This document shows positions 17,348 through 26,215 of a stretch of DNA of 53,655 bases, one piece after another (the first letter of the stretch is position 1; every line of letters begins with the position of its first letter). A program made the position numbers and the translations under genes. Source of the stretch: Streptomyces violaceoruber. Its GTDB lineage: Bacteria > Actinomycetota > Actinomycetes > Streptomycetales > Streptomycetaceae. Location: NCBI GenBank assembly GCA_000720805.1, contig JODI01000059.1, forward strand, positions 1 through 53,655, given 5' to 3'. The notes under the pieces were generated by a model. It was not told the DNA's origin, did no database searches, and saw nothing but the letters and a program-made list of their open reading frames with translations.

Positions 17348-17938
17348 TCAGCCCTGGACACCCCGCAGCGCCATGGACACCGCCGCCTCGGCGATCACGG
17401 CCGGCTCCTCCGCCGCACCCAGCTCGATCCGCCGCACCGCCGCGTCCACGACGCCCTGGAGCAGCATCGCCGCCAGCCTGGGCTGCGCGTGCCCCATCTC
17501 CCCCAGGGCCGCCACGATCATGGTGACCAGCCCTCCGTGCGCGGCCCGGATCTTCTCCCGGGCCGCCGCGTCCAGCTCACTCGCGGAGATGGCGACCACG
17601 GCTCGGTGCCGCCGGTCGCCGACCAGCGCGAGCTGCTGCCGCACATACGCCTCAACCTTGGCCTGAGGCCCGTCGGCCGCGTCCATCGCCGCCGACACCT
17701 CCGCTGCCCAGACGGGAAAGTCGGCCTCGCACAGCTCCTCGACCACGGCGCCCCGCGACCGGAAGTACTCGTACACCGACGACCGGGCAAGCCCTGTCCG
17801 CTCGGCGAGGGCGGGGAAGGTCAGCGCCTCCGTCCCGCCTTCGGACAACAGGGAACGAGCCGCGTCCAGCAGGGCGGCTCGTTGCATCGACCGGTGCTCG
17901 GCCACGGAGGCCGCTCGAATCCTTGGCACGTCAACCAC
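17348..17938 (-). CDS. TetR-family transcriptional regulator
   Basis: The 196-residue protein has a TetR helix-turn-helix at residues 20-65 (RAALLDAARSLLSEGG, then LAERTGLARSSVYEYFRSRGA). An all-helical ligand/dimer domain follows that cannot be assigned a ligand. GTG 17938 is used; a GTG at 17929 is also possible. It lies just downstream of whiG on the same strand's reverse order (whiG reads away from it), with no obvious divergently transcribed target, so its regulon cannot be guessed. Confidence 0.85.
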   Translation of the reverse strand: MVDVPRIRAASVAEHRSMQRAALLDAARSLLSEGGTEALTFPALAERTGLARSSVYEYFRSRGAVVEELCEADFPVWAAEVSAAMDAADGPQAKVEAYVRQQLALVGDRRHRAVVAISASELDAAAREKIRAAHGGLVTMIVAALGEMGHAQPRLAAMLLQGVVDAAVRRIELGAAEEPAVIAEAAVSMALRGVQG

Positions 17939-17999
17939 TTTACGGACGAACCATCCCCCAGGGGAGTCACCGCCCCGGACCCCGGCTCATCGGGCACGG

Positions 18000-18842
18000 T
18001 CAGCGCCCGAAGCTCGCGAGCTTCGCCCGCAACTGCAGCACCGACTTGGTGTGGATCTGGCTCACCCGGCTCTCGGTGACCCCCAGCACGTTCCCGATCT
18101 CCGCGAGCGTGAGCCCCTCGTAGTAGTAGAGCGTCACGACGGTCTTCTCCCGCTCGGGCAGCGTGTTGATCGCCCGGGCCAGGAACCGCCGGAGCTCCCG
18201 GTCCTCGGCCACCTCCACGGGGTTGTCGGCGGCGGTGTCCTCCAGCGTGTCCATGAGGCTCAGCCGGTCACCGCCCTCGCCGCCGACATGCAGCAGCTCC
18301 TCCAGGGCGACCACGTTGGCCAGCGACAACTGGCTGAAGACGGCGTGGAGGTCGTCCACCGCGATCCCCATCTCGGCGGCCACCTCGGCCTCGCTCGGCG
18401 TCCGTCTGAGCCGCGCCTCCAGCGTCGCGTACGCCCGCTCCACGTTGCGTGCCTTCTGCCGCACCGAGCGCGGGATCCAGTCCAGCGCCCGCAGCTCGTC
18501 GATCATCGCGCCCCGGATCCGGGTGATCGCGTACGTCTCGAACTTGATCTCCCGGTCGATGTCGAACTTCTCGATCGCGTCGATCAGCCCGAAGACGCCG
18601 GAGGACACGAAGTCCGCCTGTTCCACGTTGGGCGGCAGGCCCACGCTCACCCGCCCCGCCACGTACTTCACGAGGGGCGAGTAGTGCAGGATCAGCTGCT
18701 CGCGCAGCCGCTCGTCCCCCGTCGCCTTGTACGACCGCCACAGTTCCTCGAGTGTCGAGGGAGCGGGCGGCCGCACGCTGCCACCCTCGCGGGCGGCTGG
18801 GGGGATGGCCGCCCGGTCGGACCCGGAGGTGTGCTGGGGCAT
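18000..18842 (-). CDS. whiG: Sporulation RNA polymerase sigma factor WhiG
   Basis: The 280-residue sigma factor commits aerial hyphae to sporulation in streptomycetes. It is a FliA/SigD-type factor. Region 2 is [22 protein letters not shown] onward (about residues 55-110), with [26 protein letters not shown] covering the promoter-melting part. Region 3 contains [14 protein letters not shown]. Region 4 is [23 protein letters not shown], with HTH residues [13 protein letters not shown]. The ATG at 18842 gives the 280-residue length known for S. coelicolor WhiG. It is controlled by the anti-sigma RsiG with c-di-GMP in characterised species; rsiG is not in the window. Confidence 0.95.
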   Translation of the reverse strand: MPQHTSGSDRAAIPPAAREGGSVRPPAPSTLEELWRSYKATGDERLREQLILHYSPLVKYVAGRVSVGLPPNVEQADFVSSGVFGLIDAIEKFDIDREIKFETYAITRIRGAMIDELRALDWIPRSVRQKARNVERAYATLEARLRRTPSEAEVAAEMGIAVDDLHAVFSQLSLANVVALEELLHVGGEGGDRLSLMDTLEDTAADNPVEVAEDRELRRFLARAINTLPEREKTVVTLYYYEGLTLAEIGNVLGVTESRVSQIHTKSVLQLRAKLASFGR

Positions 18843-19113
18843 TCGTCGCCTTGTGCCGTTCTGCTGTGAAGTGGTGTTGCCTGGGGGAGCCGTCGGTCTG
18901 CTGTCGAGTCGCCTGTCTGCGTCGCAATCCTCGTGAGCGTAGCGTGACTGGAGTGTCGCGGTGCGCGAAGGGCGTGGCTCGGGCCGCGCGCGGCCACGTT
19001 CCGCCGGGCACTCCGACGAGGCTCCGCGCTCGCTCTGCGTGAGCGCGGCATCACGCCAACTGCGGGGATTCGCAAGGGTGTCAGGGTTCGCCCGGACGGC
19101 CGAACACACACGG

Positions 19114-20274
19114 TCAACACCCATGTCGACGACCTCGTACGGAGATCATTGACTGGCGTGTCAACTTCCAGCCGTCGCCGTGTCGTTCGACGTAACCAAG
19201 TGCTCGTAGTTCGTACAGTCTCGCGACGGCGTCGTCCTGGGTCGTCTGCGCCCCACGGGCGATTTCTTCGGCGGTCGCCGTGGCACGCCCCGGCAGGGCG
19301 GCCAGGACCCGTCGGGCGGCGGGGTCGAGAAGGTCCCGCGGCAGTACGGGCCCGCGCCGGTCCGGGGCCAGCTCCCCCATGTGGCCGACCAGTTCGACGA
19401 CTTCCGCGGCGTCGGTGACCAGCACCGCGTCCTGACGCAGCAGCTCGTGCACACCTGCGGAGAGACCGCTGGTGGCGGGCCCCGGGACGCCCATGGTGTG
19501 CCGGCCCAGCCGCTGTGCCGCCCGGGCGGTGGACAGGGAGCCGCTCCGATAGGCGGCCTCGACCACCACGGTGCCCCGGGTGAGCGCGGCGATCACCCGG
19601 TTCCGCAGCACGAACCTGCTCGGCGTCGGATGGTCCCCCGGTGGCAACTCCCCGATCACCAGCCCCTGTTCCGCGATCCTCGTGATCAACTGGGTGTGCC
19701 CGCGCGGGTAGGGCCGGTCGACCCCGCAGGCCAGGACGGCGACGGTGGCGCCGCCCGCGGCGAGGGCACCGCGGTGGGCGGCCCCGTCCACGCCGTACGC
19801 GCCGCCGGACACCACCACCCAACCGCGCTCGGCGAGGCCGGCGGCGAGGGTGGCCGCCATGTGGGCGCCGTACTCGGTGCAGGCCCGGGCACCGACGACG
19901 GCCACCGACCTCAGCGCCCACATCCGCAGACTGGGTAGGCCCCGCACCCACAGCCCCAGGGGCCGCGCGTCCCCGAGATCGTCGAGCTGGCCCGGCCACT
20001 CGGCGTCCCCGGGGACGAGGAACCGCACCCCGGCGCCCCGCGCGACGGCGAGGTCCTCCTGCGGCTCGGCCCGCACGGCCCGAGCCACCAGCCCGGCCCA
20101 CCGCTTGTCACTCACCCCGGCAAGAGCCTCCCCGCCTTCCCGCAGCCTCCTCGCCACCAGGCCCACCCCGAGCTCCCGCACCCAGCGCCCGGCGACCTCG
20201 TCACCGGGCTCGACGACGCGAGTGAGGAACACCCGGTCGAGCAGATCGCCGCGCGGATCGTCGTCCCCGTTCAC
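19114..20274 (-). CDS. dprA: DNA-processing protein DprA
   Basis: The 386-residue protein loads RecA onto incoming single-stranded DNA in transformable bacteria; its role in Streptomyces is unclear. The Rossmann core shows [14 protein letters not shown] near residue 120, [18 protein letters not shown] near residue 148, and [17 protein letters not shown] near residue 218. A C-terminal winged-helix-like domain ([26 protein letters not shown]) follows. GTG 20274 overlaps the comM stop by 4 nt (GTGA), so in the ancestor dprA was coupled to comM translation. Since comM is interrupted, dprA must now rely on translation of the 3' comM fragment or other initiation. Confidence 0.9.
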   Translation of the reverse strand: MNGDDDPRGDLLDRVFLTRVVEPGDEVAGRWVRELGVGLVARRLREGGEALAGVSDKRWAGLVARAVRAEPQEDLAVARGAGVRFLVPGDAEWPGQLDDLGDARPLGLWVRGLPSLRMWALRSVAVVGARACTEYGAHMAATLAAGLAERGWVVVSGGAYGVDGAAHRGALAAGGATVAVLACGVDRPYPRGHTQLITRIAEQGLVIGELPPGDHPTPSRFVLRNRVIAALTRGTVVVEAAYRSGSLSTARAAQRLGRHTMGVPGPATSGLSAGVHELLRQDAVLVTDAAEVVELVGHMGELAPDRRGPVLPRDLLDPAARRVLAALPGRATATAEEIARGAQTTQDDAVARLYELRALGYVERHGDGWKLTRQSMISVRGRRHGC

Positions 20275-20915
20275 GTCAGGGCCCCGATGGCCATGGGCAC
20301 GCCTCGCGGCACTCCGGTGCGCAGTTGCAGGGCCAGGGCGACGTCGGCCGCGTCGGGACGGTCGTGTCCCGAGAGGTCGGCGACGGTCCAGGCCACCCGA
20401 AGGACCCGGTCGAGCCCGCGAGCGGTCAGCACGCCCCGCTCCAGGTTCCGCTCCGCCTCGTCCATGGCACCGGGCGCGGCATGCCAGCGGCTGCGCAGCT
20501 CCCGTCCGGGCACCTCGCTGTTGGTGCGCCACGGAGTGCCGACCAGCCGGGCGAGCGCGCGGACCCTGGCCTCCCTGACCCGGTCGGCAACGGCCGCCGT
20601 CGACTCGCCCGGGCCGCCCCGGCCGCTCAACTCGGAGCGGGTGACGCGGTCCACCTCGACGCGCAGGTCGACCCGGTCGAGCAGTGGGCCGGAGAGCCTG
20701 GCCTGGTAGCGCCGGATCGCCGAGGGCGGGCACTCGCACAGGCTGTCCGTCAGGGAGAAGCGTCCGCAGGGGCAGGGGTTGGCCGCCAGCACCATCAGGA
20801 ACTTCGCCGGGAAGCGCACGACCCCCGCACTGCGCGCGATCACCACGTGCCCTGCCTCCAGTGGCTGCCGGAGGGCATCCAGGGCCTGGCTGCTGAACTC
20901 CGGTGTCTCGTCCAG
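20271..20915 (-). pseudogene. comM: comM 3' fragment (Walker B to C-terminus)
   Basis: The 3' part of the YifB/ComM Mg-chelatase-like helicase gene, from the Leu-Asp of Walker B onward: LDETPEFSSQALDALRQPLE, ANPCPCGRF with a Cys-rich pair, the sensor/Arg-finger region LSGPLLDRVDLRVEV, and the C-terminal lid. It is cut off from its promoter and Walker A half by the element at 20916-26215. An ATG inside the element end (20960) opens 15 foreign codons in frame with this fragment, so a partial C-terminal protein might be made. Joined to the 5' part at CTGGAC it gives an uninterrupted 541-residue ComM. Confidence 0.93.
20910..20915. repeat. Core hexamer, dprA-proximal junction
   Basis: GTCCAG on the plus strand (CTGGAC in comM sense). 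It is identical to the hexamer at 26210-26215 and is the only base match shared by both junctions in register with comM. Confidence 0.85.
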
Positions 20916-21008
20916 TTTACCGACTCCGAAGATGCCCATTTCGAGGCTGACCTGCGGCAATGCATCGCGTAGGCGTCCGGGATGCTGGACTGAGGTGGAG
21001 AGGTGCCC

Positions 21009-21692
21009 TTATCTCTTTGCGGCGAGCGCCGTGGTAAGGACGGTAGCCACCCCTGCGGCCACGGCTCCGAACTGTGCCACTACTGCCGTTCGTCCCCTGG
21101 GGTCTCCCCAAGCAGCCTTGAGCAAGCCCAGCGGTGAAGTGGGCAGGTCCGGGTTGCCCTTCCGAACCTTGATGTTGATCAAAGGATGAGGTTCGACCAG
21201 AGTCACCTTAGGCTGCGGGCCATCAACCAGCAGGGGGAAGGATAGGGGTGCGCCGCCCTGGCGAATTAGCCTGGGCCAGATTTTCAGCCTGGTTCCCTCA
21301 GTCTCCCACTGTTGACCGTGAGGCCCTCGAGGAGCGATGCCATTTTCCAGGGGGGCGATGACCCGGGCGCCGAGGTCAAACTCCAGCGGTTCTCGATCGT
21401 TGAAAGCATCGCTCGGAATGTCCCGCCGTCCTCCGTTAACCACCTTGACCCTAACCACGTGCGGGTGGGTAAGCGGCTCCCCCTCCCCCCATGTCACCTT
21501 GATTTTGTCGCGTAGGCCGGGGGCGTGGTTCAGGAGGGTGACGGTGGACATGCCATAGACCAAGCGTTGCTTCGGACTGGCAGCCTTGAAGCCCACCCAC
21601 GTCAATACAGCCGTGGAGAGCAAGAGGACACCTGCAGGCGCCCAGAATTCGGCTGAAGTGATCCATTGGCCCGAAATGTGCATGAGGCACAT
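21009..21692 (-). CDS. Cargo: two-helix membrane protein of unknown function
   Basis: A 227-residue protein, the only non-recombinase gene in the element. A first membrane helix (WAPAGVLLLSTAVLTWVGF, residues 18-36) is followed by KAASPKQR. By the positive-inside rule this puts the roughly 165-residue middle domain in the cytoplasm. That domain looks beta-rich (KIKVTWGEGEPLTHPHVVRVKVVNGGRRDIP). A second helix (VVAQFGAVAAGVATVLTTAL) ends the protein at AAKR. The DNA is visibly less GC-rich than the flanking core genes. Proteins with an N-terminal helix and a similar VxVxNxGxxDIP domain occur in many bacteria without known function, as far as I remember. It is not a recognised resistance gene. 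Confidence 0.7.
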   Translation of the reverse strand: MCLMHISGQWITSAEFWAPAGVLLLSTAVLTWVGFKAASPKQRLVYGMSTVTLLNHAPGLRDKIKVTWGEGEPLTHPHVVRVKVVNGGRRDIPSDAFNDREPLEFDLGARVIAPLENGIAPRGPHGQQWETEGTRLKIWPRLIRQGGAPLSFPLLVDGPQPKVTLVEPHPLINIKVRKGNPDLPTSPLGLLKAAWGDPRGRTAVVAQFGAVAAGVATVLTTALAAKR

Positions 21693-21714
21693 CTAACAAG
21701 GAGCCAATGAATAC

Positions 21715-22305
21715 TCACGGGCGTGAGCGTGGTGTGTCGGACGACTGTAGGTCGAGAACCTGGGCTTCGAGGTCGGCGATCCGCTTGTCGGCGAAGCGGA
21801 GGTTGGTGCGGGCGCCTTCGAGTCGTTCTTGGAGCTTGCGGTGCTCCTGTGTGAGCTGGTGGACGCGGTGCTTGAGGGTGGTGTTCTCGGTGGTCAGATG
21901 TTGGACAGACTCGCCGGGGACCATCTGGTCAAAGTCGCGGATCTGGCCCATCAGCTCGCCGATTTGCTGCCGTTGGGCGAAGACCTCTTTTTGGGTCCGG
22001 GTCAGCTCGCTCTCGGCGTTGAGAGCGCGTTCCCGCCAGGACGCTTCGATCCGGTCGTGCTCCTGCTGGGCCTGTTGGTCGTGGCGGCTGCGCGAGTCCG
22101 CGACGGCATTCTTGACGAGTGTGCGGGCCGCCTCGTTCTCGTAGAGGAACGTGGCGGACACGCTGGCTCGCTCGGCGATGGCCCGGACGGTCAGTCGGCC
22201 GCGCTCGCGGCGGAGCTGGCCGATGGCCGTCTCGACCTGGACGAGTTTGTCCGTGGTCTGCCGTTGTCGTGCGGCGATGGCGGCTGCAGTGGAGTTTGCC
22301 TTCAT
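21715..22305 (-). CDS. tnpC: TnpC-like coiled-coil transposition protein (DUF6262-type)
   Basis: The 196-residue protein starts at ATG 22305, overlapping the tnpB stop by 4 nt (ATGA); the frame runs upstream to 23010 but only as a shadow of tnpB. The N-terminal third has a small helix-turn-helix-like segment (LTVRAIAERASVSATFLYEN, residues 46-65). The rest is charged, predicted coiled coil rich in Gln/Glu/Arg/Leu (about residues 85-190). In Tn554 the small TnpC (125 residues) influences orientation and efficiency of insertion but is not a recombinase. Position, coupling and architecture match that role. Another 22 bp separate it from the cargo gene. Confidence 0.8.
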   Translation of the reverse strand: MKANSTAAAIAARQRQTTDKLVQVETAIGQLRRERGRLTVRAIAERASVSATFLYENEAARTLVKNAVADSRSRHDQQAQQEHDRIEASWRERALNAESELTRTQKEVFAQRQQIGELMGQIRDFDQMVPGESVQHLTTENTTLKHRVHQLTQEHRKLQERLEGARTNLRFADKRIADLEAQVLDLQSSDTPRSRP

Positions 22306-24893
22306 GCAGCCTCGCCACCTTCTTGGTGACGTGCGAGTTCCTGGGCCCGAAAGGCGGTGCTCCAGACACGTCCGAAGTAGTCCTGGGGGCGTCGCAGATC
22401 CAGGGCGAGGGCCTCGTCGAGGAGGCCGACGGCCTCCAGTGCTCTTTCCAGGCCGTCGATGGCGCGGGCGGTGGGTTCGAAGAGGTCGTGCAGGTAGTCG
22501 GCGGTCTTGCTGTCGGGGGCGCCTTCGGCGACCGTGCGCCACTGCTCGCGTTTGCGGTGCCAGTAGACGAGGTCGGCGCCGGACATGACGAACTTGTCGC
22601 AGCTGTGGCAGTTGAGGTTGAAGGGGCAGGCGCCGCCATCGACCACGATCTGAAAGGTGCAGAAGCCGCCGTCTGCGGGCGTGGACCGGCGGGAGAGGTC
22701 GATGGCGAGGGCCTCGGCCTCCGCCCTGCTCATGGGCTTGCCGCTGGACAGGACAAGGCCAGGCTCGGCCGCTCCGGGGCCCGCGACCCAGATCGCCTGG
22801 AGGGCTTGCTCGAGCTTCGGGTCGGTGTTGGCGAGGTGGACGTAGTGTTCCGCCATGGCGTCGGAGACCTGGCCCAGGTAACGCTTGACGTGGGTTAGGT
22901 TCGCCCCGTTCTTGAGCAGATTGGTGGCCAGGGTGTGGCGGGCCTGATGGGCAACTGCCTTTCCGAGGTCCAGCCCTTTGACCCAGGTGCCGAACAGGGT
23001 CGAAAACCATCCGTAGCTCACGCTCTTGAGGCCTGCGCGGTTGGTACTGCGTCTGGGGAAGAGCGCGAGTTCAAGCCGCTCGGTCGCGGTGGGCGGACGA
23101 CCGTGAATGACGGCGAAGCGAGCCACTGTCTTGGCCTGTCGAGCCACGATTCGTTGGTAGAGCCGTTCGGAGATTCGGATGCCTTCATCGAGGTTGCCGA
23201 CCTTGGTCTGGTCGTGCCAGAGCATGGGCAGGCCGCCGTAGCGGCCAACGCATTCCAGGCGGAGCTTGATCACCTCGCTGCAGCGGCGGCCTGTGACGAT
23301 GAGTGCCTCCCAGATGTCGCGCAGGCCGCGGTCCTCGACATCCATGGTCTCCAGGTGCTTTAGGTTCGCTTCGTGGGCGAGGGCCCGGGCCACGTCATCG
23401 GGAAACGGCTTGCGGCGACCACCTCGGCTCCCGCCGCCGTAGGGCAGGGCGACGATGAAGGCGTGGTCGAGGCCAATTAGTTGTGCCTGGCCCGCGTCCA
23501 TGGCGGCCCGAAGGACGATGCGGGCGCCGTCGAAGACACGAGTCACAGTGCCCTTGGTGACCTTGGACGGCTTCTTCCCACGTGAGTGGGGGGTGTGCAC
23601 GCCGAGAGATTTCAGCCCGTGCTCGGCCCGGTGGCGCTGGTCCGCGATGAAGCTGACCATGTGTTCCCTCGTCAGCAGGCGGGCATCATGCCCGCCAGCC
23701 GGGGCCTGGGCCTCCAGGTAGGCGCTGAGTTCCACGCATCCGCGCTTGCTGGTGCCGAAGGGGGTCACGCTGCGAGGCGGATCGGTGGTCAACCGCAGGT
23801 CCATCCAGTCCCAGAGCAAGTCACGCAGCCACCGCTGAGTGACGCCGGACAGATCGATAAAGCTGCCGTAGTTGGTGAAGCGGACTCCGTAGTGGTCGGT
23901 CTCGATGTACCCCGCGTCCTTGGTGTCCTGCTTGCTGAAGTAGACAACCCGAAGGTGGTGCAACATCGCCTTGGCGACCTTGCGGATGTGCTGAGTACAT
24001 GCCTCAAGGTCGAGCTCGGCCAGGGAGCCGGCACCTTTGCGTCGGCACTCGTCGACCAGATGCTGGACGAAGGGCAGGGTCCAGCGAGCCCCCTCAACGG
24101 GGCCCTGAGCATGGTGGAACAGACACCACTTGATCTCTGCACGAAGCAGCGGGCGCAGGCTGAGGAGCGAGAGCGTGCCGTCCATCCGGCTGATCGGATC
24201 GTTCTGCGCGCACCAGCGCTTGAACGCCGCCTCGTCGGTGTAGGTGATCTCGACAGGCGGATGCCCTTCCCGTCGGCGCCGCCCCCAGTTCTGTACTCGC
24301 TCGGCGCCGCCAGGCCGACCATCCGCCGTATAGCGCCCCAGGTGAGAAAAGCACAGGCCGATCCAGTGCACCCCCGGACAGGAACAGGCCGGCACCCGGC
24401 ACTTCCCGAAGTCCGGGTAGGGCACCCGGTCCGGCAGCCACAGCTCCAGATCAGCTGACAGGCCCTTCTTGCGCTGAAAGCCCTGCCAGCTCTTGAAGTT
24501 CCTCGTATGCAGGAAACACAGGCCATCCCGGCCGAAAGCCGGCGCACGGGGACAGATGAGGCACGGCTCCGGGTTGCGCCAGCCCCGTGTCTGCAAGGGC
24601 TCAGCGCCCTCGAGGAACTCAACGATGGTCCCGCCTCCACGCTGCACTGCGGCCCACTCCTCGCTGTGGGTGAAGCAGTAGTCCCGCATGTTCTCCCGGC
24701 CTCGTTCGCAATCCGAGACCTTGCACCGCCAGCCGTAGACAGGGTGATCCGGAGAGACGCGGATGACATCCGCACGCAGCATCGGATCAAACGTCGGAGC
24801 CGCGATCAGCGCATGGAGGATCTCCAGGCGATCGGCCGCAGTGTGCGTCTGACCAGCTGGATCAGCAATCAAAGACAGCGCTTGGACAGTCAC
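22302..24893 (-). CDS. tnpB: TnpB-like tyrosine recombinase with Cys-rich ends
   Basis: The 863-residue protein starts at GTG 24893, overlapping the tnpA stop by 4 nt (GTGA). It is longer than Tn554 TnpB (630). The catalytic domain lies near residues 490-700: Arg in TGRRCSEVIKL near 535, HQARHTLATNLL near 648, LGQ in place of LGH, and the nucleophile Tyr in EHYVHL near 682. The first 190 residues hold three Cys/His clusters (CKVSDC..CFTH, CLIC..CFLH, CRVPACSC..CFSH) and the C-terminal region a fourth (CPFNLNCHSC). These probably bind zinc and contact DNA or partners. It should act together with TnpA. Confidence 0.88.
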   Translation of the reverse strand: MTVQALSLIADPAGQTHTAADRLEILHALIAAPTFDPMLRADVIRVSPDHPVYGWRCKVSDCERGRENMRDYCFTHSEEWAAVQRGGGTIVEFLEGAEPLQTRGWRNPEPCLICPRAPAFGRDGLCFLHTRNFKSWQGFQRKKGLSADLELWLPDRVPYPDFGKCRVPACSCPGVHWIGLCFSHLGRYTADGRPGGAERVQNWGRRRREGHPPVEITYTDEAAFKRWCAQNDPISRMDGTLSLLSLRPLLRAEIKWCLFHHAQGPVEGARWTLPFVQHLVDECRRKGAGSLAELDLEACTQHIRKVAKAMLHHLRVVYFSKQDTKDAGYIETDHYGVRFTNYGSFIDLSGVTQRWLRDLLWDWMDLRLTTDPPRSVTPFGTSKRGCVELSAYLEAQAPAGGHDARLLTREHMVSFIADQRHRAEHGLKSLGVHTPHSRGKKPSKVTKGTVTRVFDGARIVLRAAMDAGQAQLIGLDHAFIVALPYGGGSRGGRRKPFPDDVARALAHEANLKHLETMDVEDRGLRDIWEALIVTGRRCSEVIKLRLECVGRYGGLPMLWHDQTKVGNLDEGIRISERLYQRIVARQAKTVARFAVIHGRPPTATERLELALFPRRSTNRAGLKSVSYGWFSTLFGTWVKGLDLGKAVAHQARHTLATNLLKNGANLTHVKRYLGQVSDAMAEHYVHLANTDPKLEQALQAIWVAGPGAAEPGLVLSSGKPMSRAEAEALAIDLSRRSTPADGGFCTFQIVVDGGACPFNLNCHSCDKFVMSGADLVYWHRKREQWRTVAEGAPDSKTADYLHDLFEPTARAIDGLERALEAVGLLDEALALDLRRPQDYFGRVWSTAFRAQELARHQEGGEAA

Positions 24894-26086
24894 TGCTTTT
24901 CACCCCACACTTTCTGCAGGGCGGCGGTGAACTCGGGTGAGTGCAGATCCGGGTGGCCGTAGACCTCATCGACCATCTGGGCCGAGGCCCAGTTTCCAAC
25001 CACCTTGGCCACCATCGGGTCCCCGCCGGAAACATCCAGCACGTCGTTGGTGATCTGGTGGCGAAACGCCTTCGGCGTGATCCTGCCCGGCAACTCGGCC
25101 CGTTGTCCGGCCCGCCGCAACATTCCGCGGGCAGCATCCGCACTCCAGGGCTCGCCGACGTTCGCCCCCGCGAGCTGGATGAGCAACATGCCGTGCCCCG
25201 TGGCGTACTTCGCGTACTCCGTCGTCATGTACTTGAAGTAGCTGCTGATCATGGCGGGGCTGACACGATAGATCTCTCCCCCAGTGATCACACCGTCGAC
25301 CATCTGCCAGTCCGGCTTGATCTTCGCCGCGGACTGGTTCACGTTTCCCCAGCGATGGCAGACATGCAGGTGAGGGCTCTTGCACTCGTTGCAGGCCGCG
25401 TTCTCCCGCAGGTGCAGGTCCACCAGGTGCAGACCCGTCAGTCCGCCGATCCGCAAGCTCGTGTCCGACAGCCACCGCACGACCATCTTGTCGCGAGCGG
25501 TGTTCACGGCCTCCCGCAGCTCCGGCTTGGCCCCGTCCGGCAGCATCTTCGGATGCCGCCGCCGCGGCGGCCGAGGCGGCGCCAGCGGATTGGCCGGCAT
25601 CGACTTCTTCACATGCCCCAAGAAGGCCCGGCTCCTGTCCACCTTCGTCGGGAGCCGGTTAACCGCCAGAGTCTCCCGCAGCTCGTCGTTCACGCCATTG
25701 CGCGCACACGCGTTGAGGTAGAAGCCCTTCAGACACGCCGCGGCGACCTGCAAGGCCGAGACACCGTACGGGCGTTGAGGGGGCACCCGCCACGGCCGCC
25801 CGTACGGCATCGGCACCTGGGCCCCCACCGCCCCCATGTACCGCTTCACATCGAGGAACGTGATCGTCTCGGTCGTCAGCCCCTCTCGGATCCGCCACCG
25901 CAGATGGTCCACGAGCGAGTAGGCGTATGTCTTCTGCGAGCCCGAGCCCTCGTACGACCGCAGATACGAGTCCGCCTCCGCATCGACCGAGCAGTCCGGC
26001 CACACGATCGCGTACGACCGACCACCGCCGGACCGCTTGAGCACCTGGACTCGCAGGTCCCCAAGGACCACCCGACTGCGTGCCAC
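24890..26086 (-). CDS. tnpA: TnpA-like tyrosine recombinase
   Basis: The 398-residue recombinase starts, in my reading, at GTG 26086 with GGGGGAGG 5 nt upstream. The open frame continues upstream through the element end into comM without a stop, so a ComM-TnpA fusion is also possible. An N-terminal SAM-like core-binding region (about residues 20-130) is followed by the catalytic domain. The domain has Arg in SLRIGGLTGLHL near 210, KAFRHQ near 340 (the usual first His replaced by Lys), VGNW for LGHx, and the nucleophile Tyr in DEVYGHP near 374. In Tn554, TnpA (361 residues) and TnpB are both needed for strand exchange. Confidence 0.85.
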   Translation of the reverse strand: MARSRVVLGDLRVQVLKRSGGGRSYAIVWPDCSVDAEADSYLRSYEGSGSQKTYAYSLVDHLRWRIREGLTTETITFLDVKRYMGAVGAQVPMPYGRPWRVPPQRPYGVSALQVAAACLKGFYLNACARNGVNDELRETLAVNRLPTKVDRSRAFLGHVKKSMPANPLAPPRPPRRRHPKMLPDGAKPELREAVNTARDKMVVRWLSDTSLRIGGLTGLHLVDLHLRENAACNECKSPHLHVCHRWGNVNQSAAKIKPDWQMVDGVITGGEIYRVSPAMISSYFKYMTTEYAKYATGHGMLLIQLAGANVGEPWSADAARGMLRRAGQRAELPGRITPKAFRHQITNDVLDVSGGDPMVAKVVGNWASAQMVDEVYGHPDLHSPEFTAALQKVWGEKQ

Positions 26087-26209
26087 CCCTGCCTCCCCCC
26101 TTCGACCTCCACGTGCTGAAGCGAACGAAGGCAGTCGGTTAACCAGAACGGGATGGCCGTGAGGAGCACCCAAACGAGGGAAGCTGACACTCACATAGCA
26201 GTTGGAAAA

Positions 26210-26215
26210 GTCCAG
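26210..26215. repeat. Core hexamer, yraN-proximal junction
   Basis: Second GTCCAG copy (CTGGAC in comM sense), coding Leu-Asp of the comM Walker B motif at the 5' junction. Confidence 0.85.

Larger units (their letters stand above)
20916..26215 (-). mobile_element. Tn554-like element (5,300 bp) inserted in comM
   Basis: A unit of exactly 5,300 bp from hexamer to hexamer, counting one copy of CTGGAC. It carries tnpA, tnpB and tnpC homologues in the Tn554 order plus one cargo gene, all in the orientation of comM. There is no DDE transposase, integrase-at-tRNA arrangement or replication gene. The outer element bases next to the two hexamers, GGAGTCGGTAAA and TTTTCCAACTGC, are imperfect inverted repeats of each other (9 of 12). 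Removing the unit restores comM exactly. Tn554 of Staphylococcus likewise inserts in one chromosomal gene (radC) through a 6-bp core without duplicating a target. Family placement is from gene content and site geometry. Confidence 0.88.

Noticed and set aside
16578..17361. Minus-strand frames encoding 13-residue Gly/Trp/Pro repeats
   Set aside because: The 39-bp period keeps all frames open. The units decay at both ends, one frame runs into the M23 gene, and no start with a ribosome site is present.
20916..26215. Interpretation as an actinomycete integrative conjugative element or a three-recombinase RIT element
   Set aside because: There is no tRNA att site, replication or transfer gene, which rules out an integrative conjugative element of the usual kind. 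The third gene is a coiled-coil protein, not a tyrosine recombinase, so it is not RIT.
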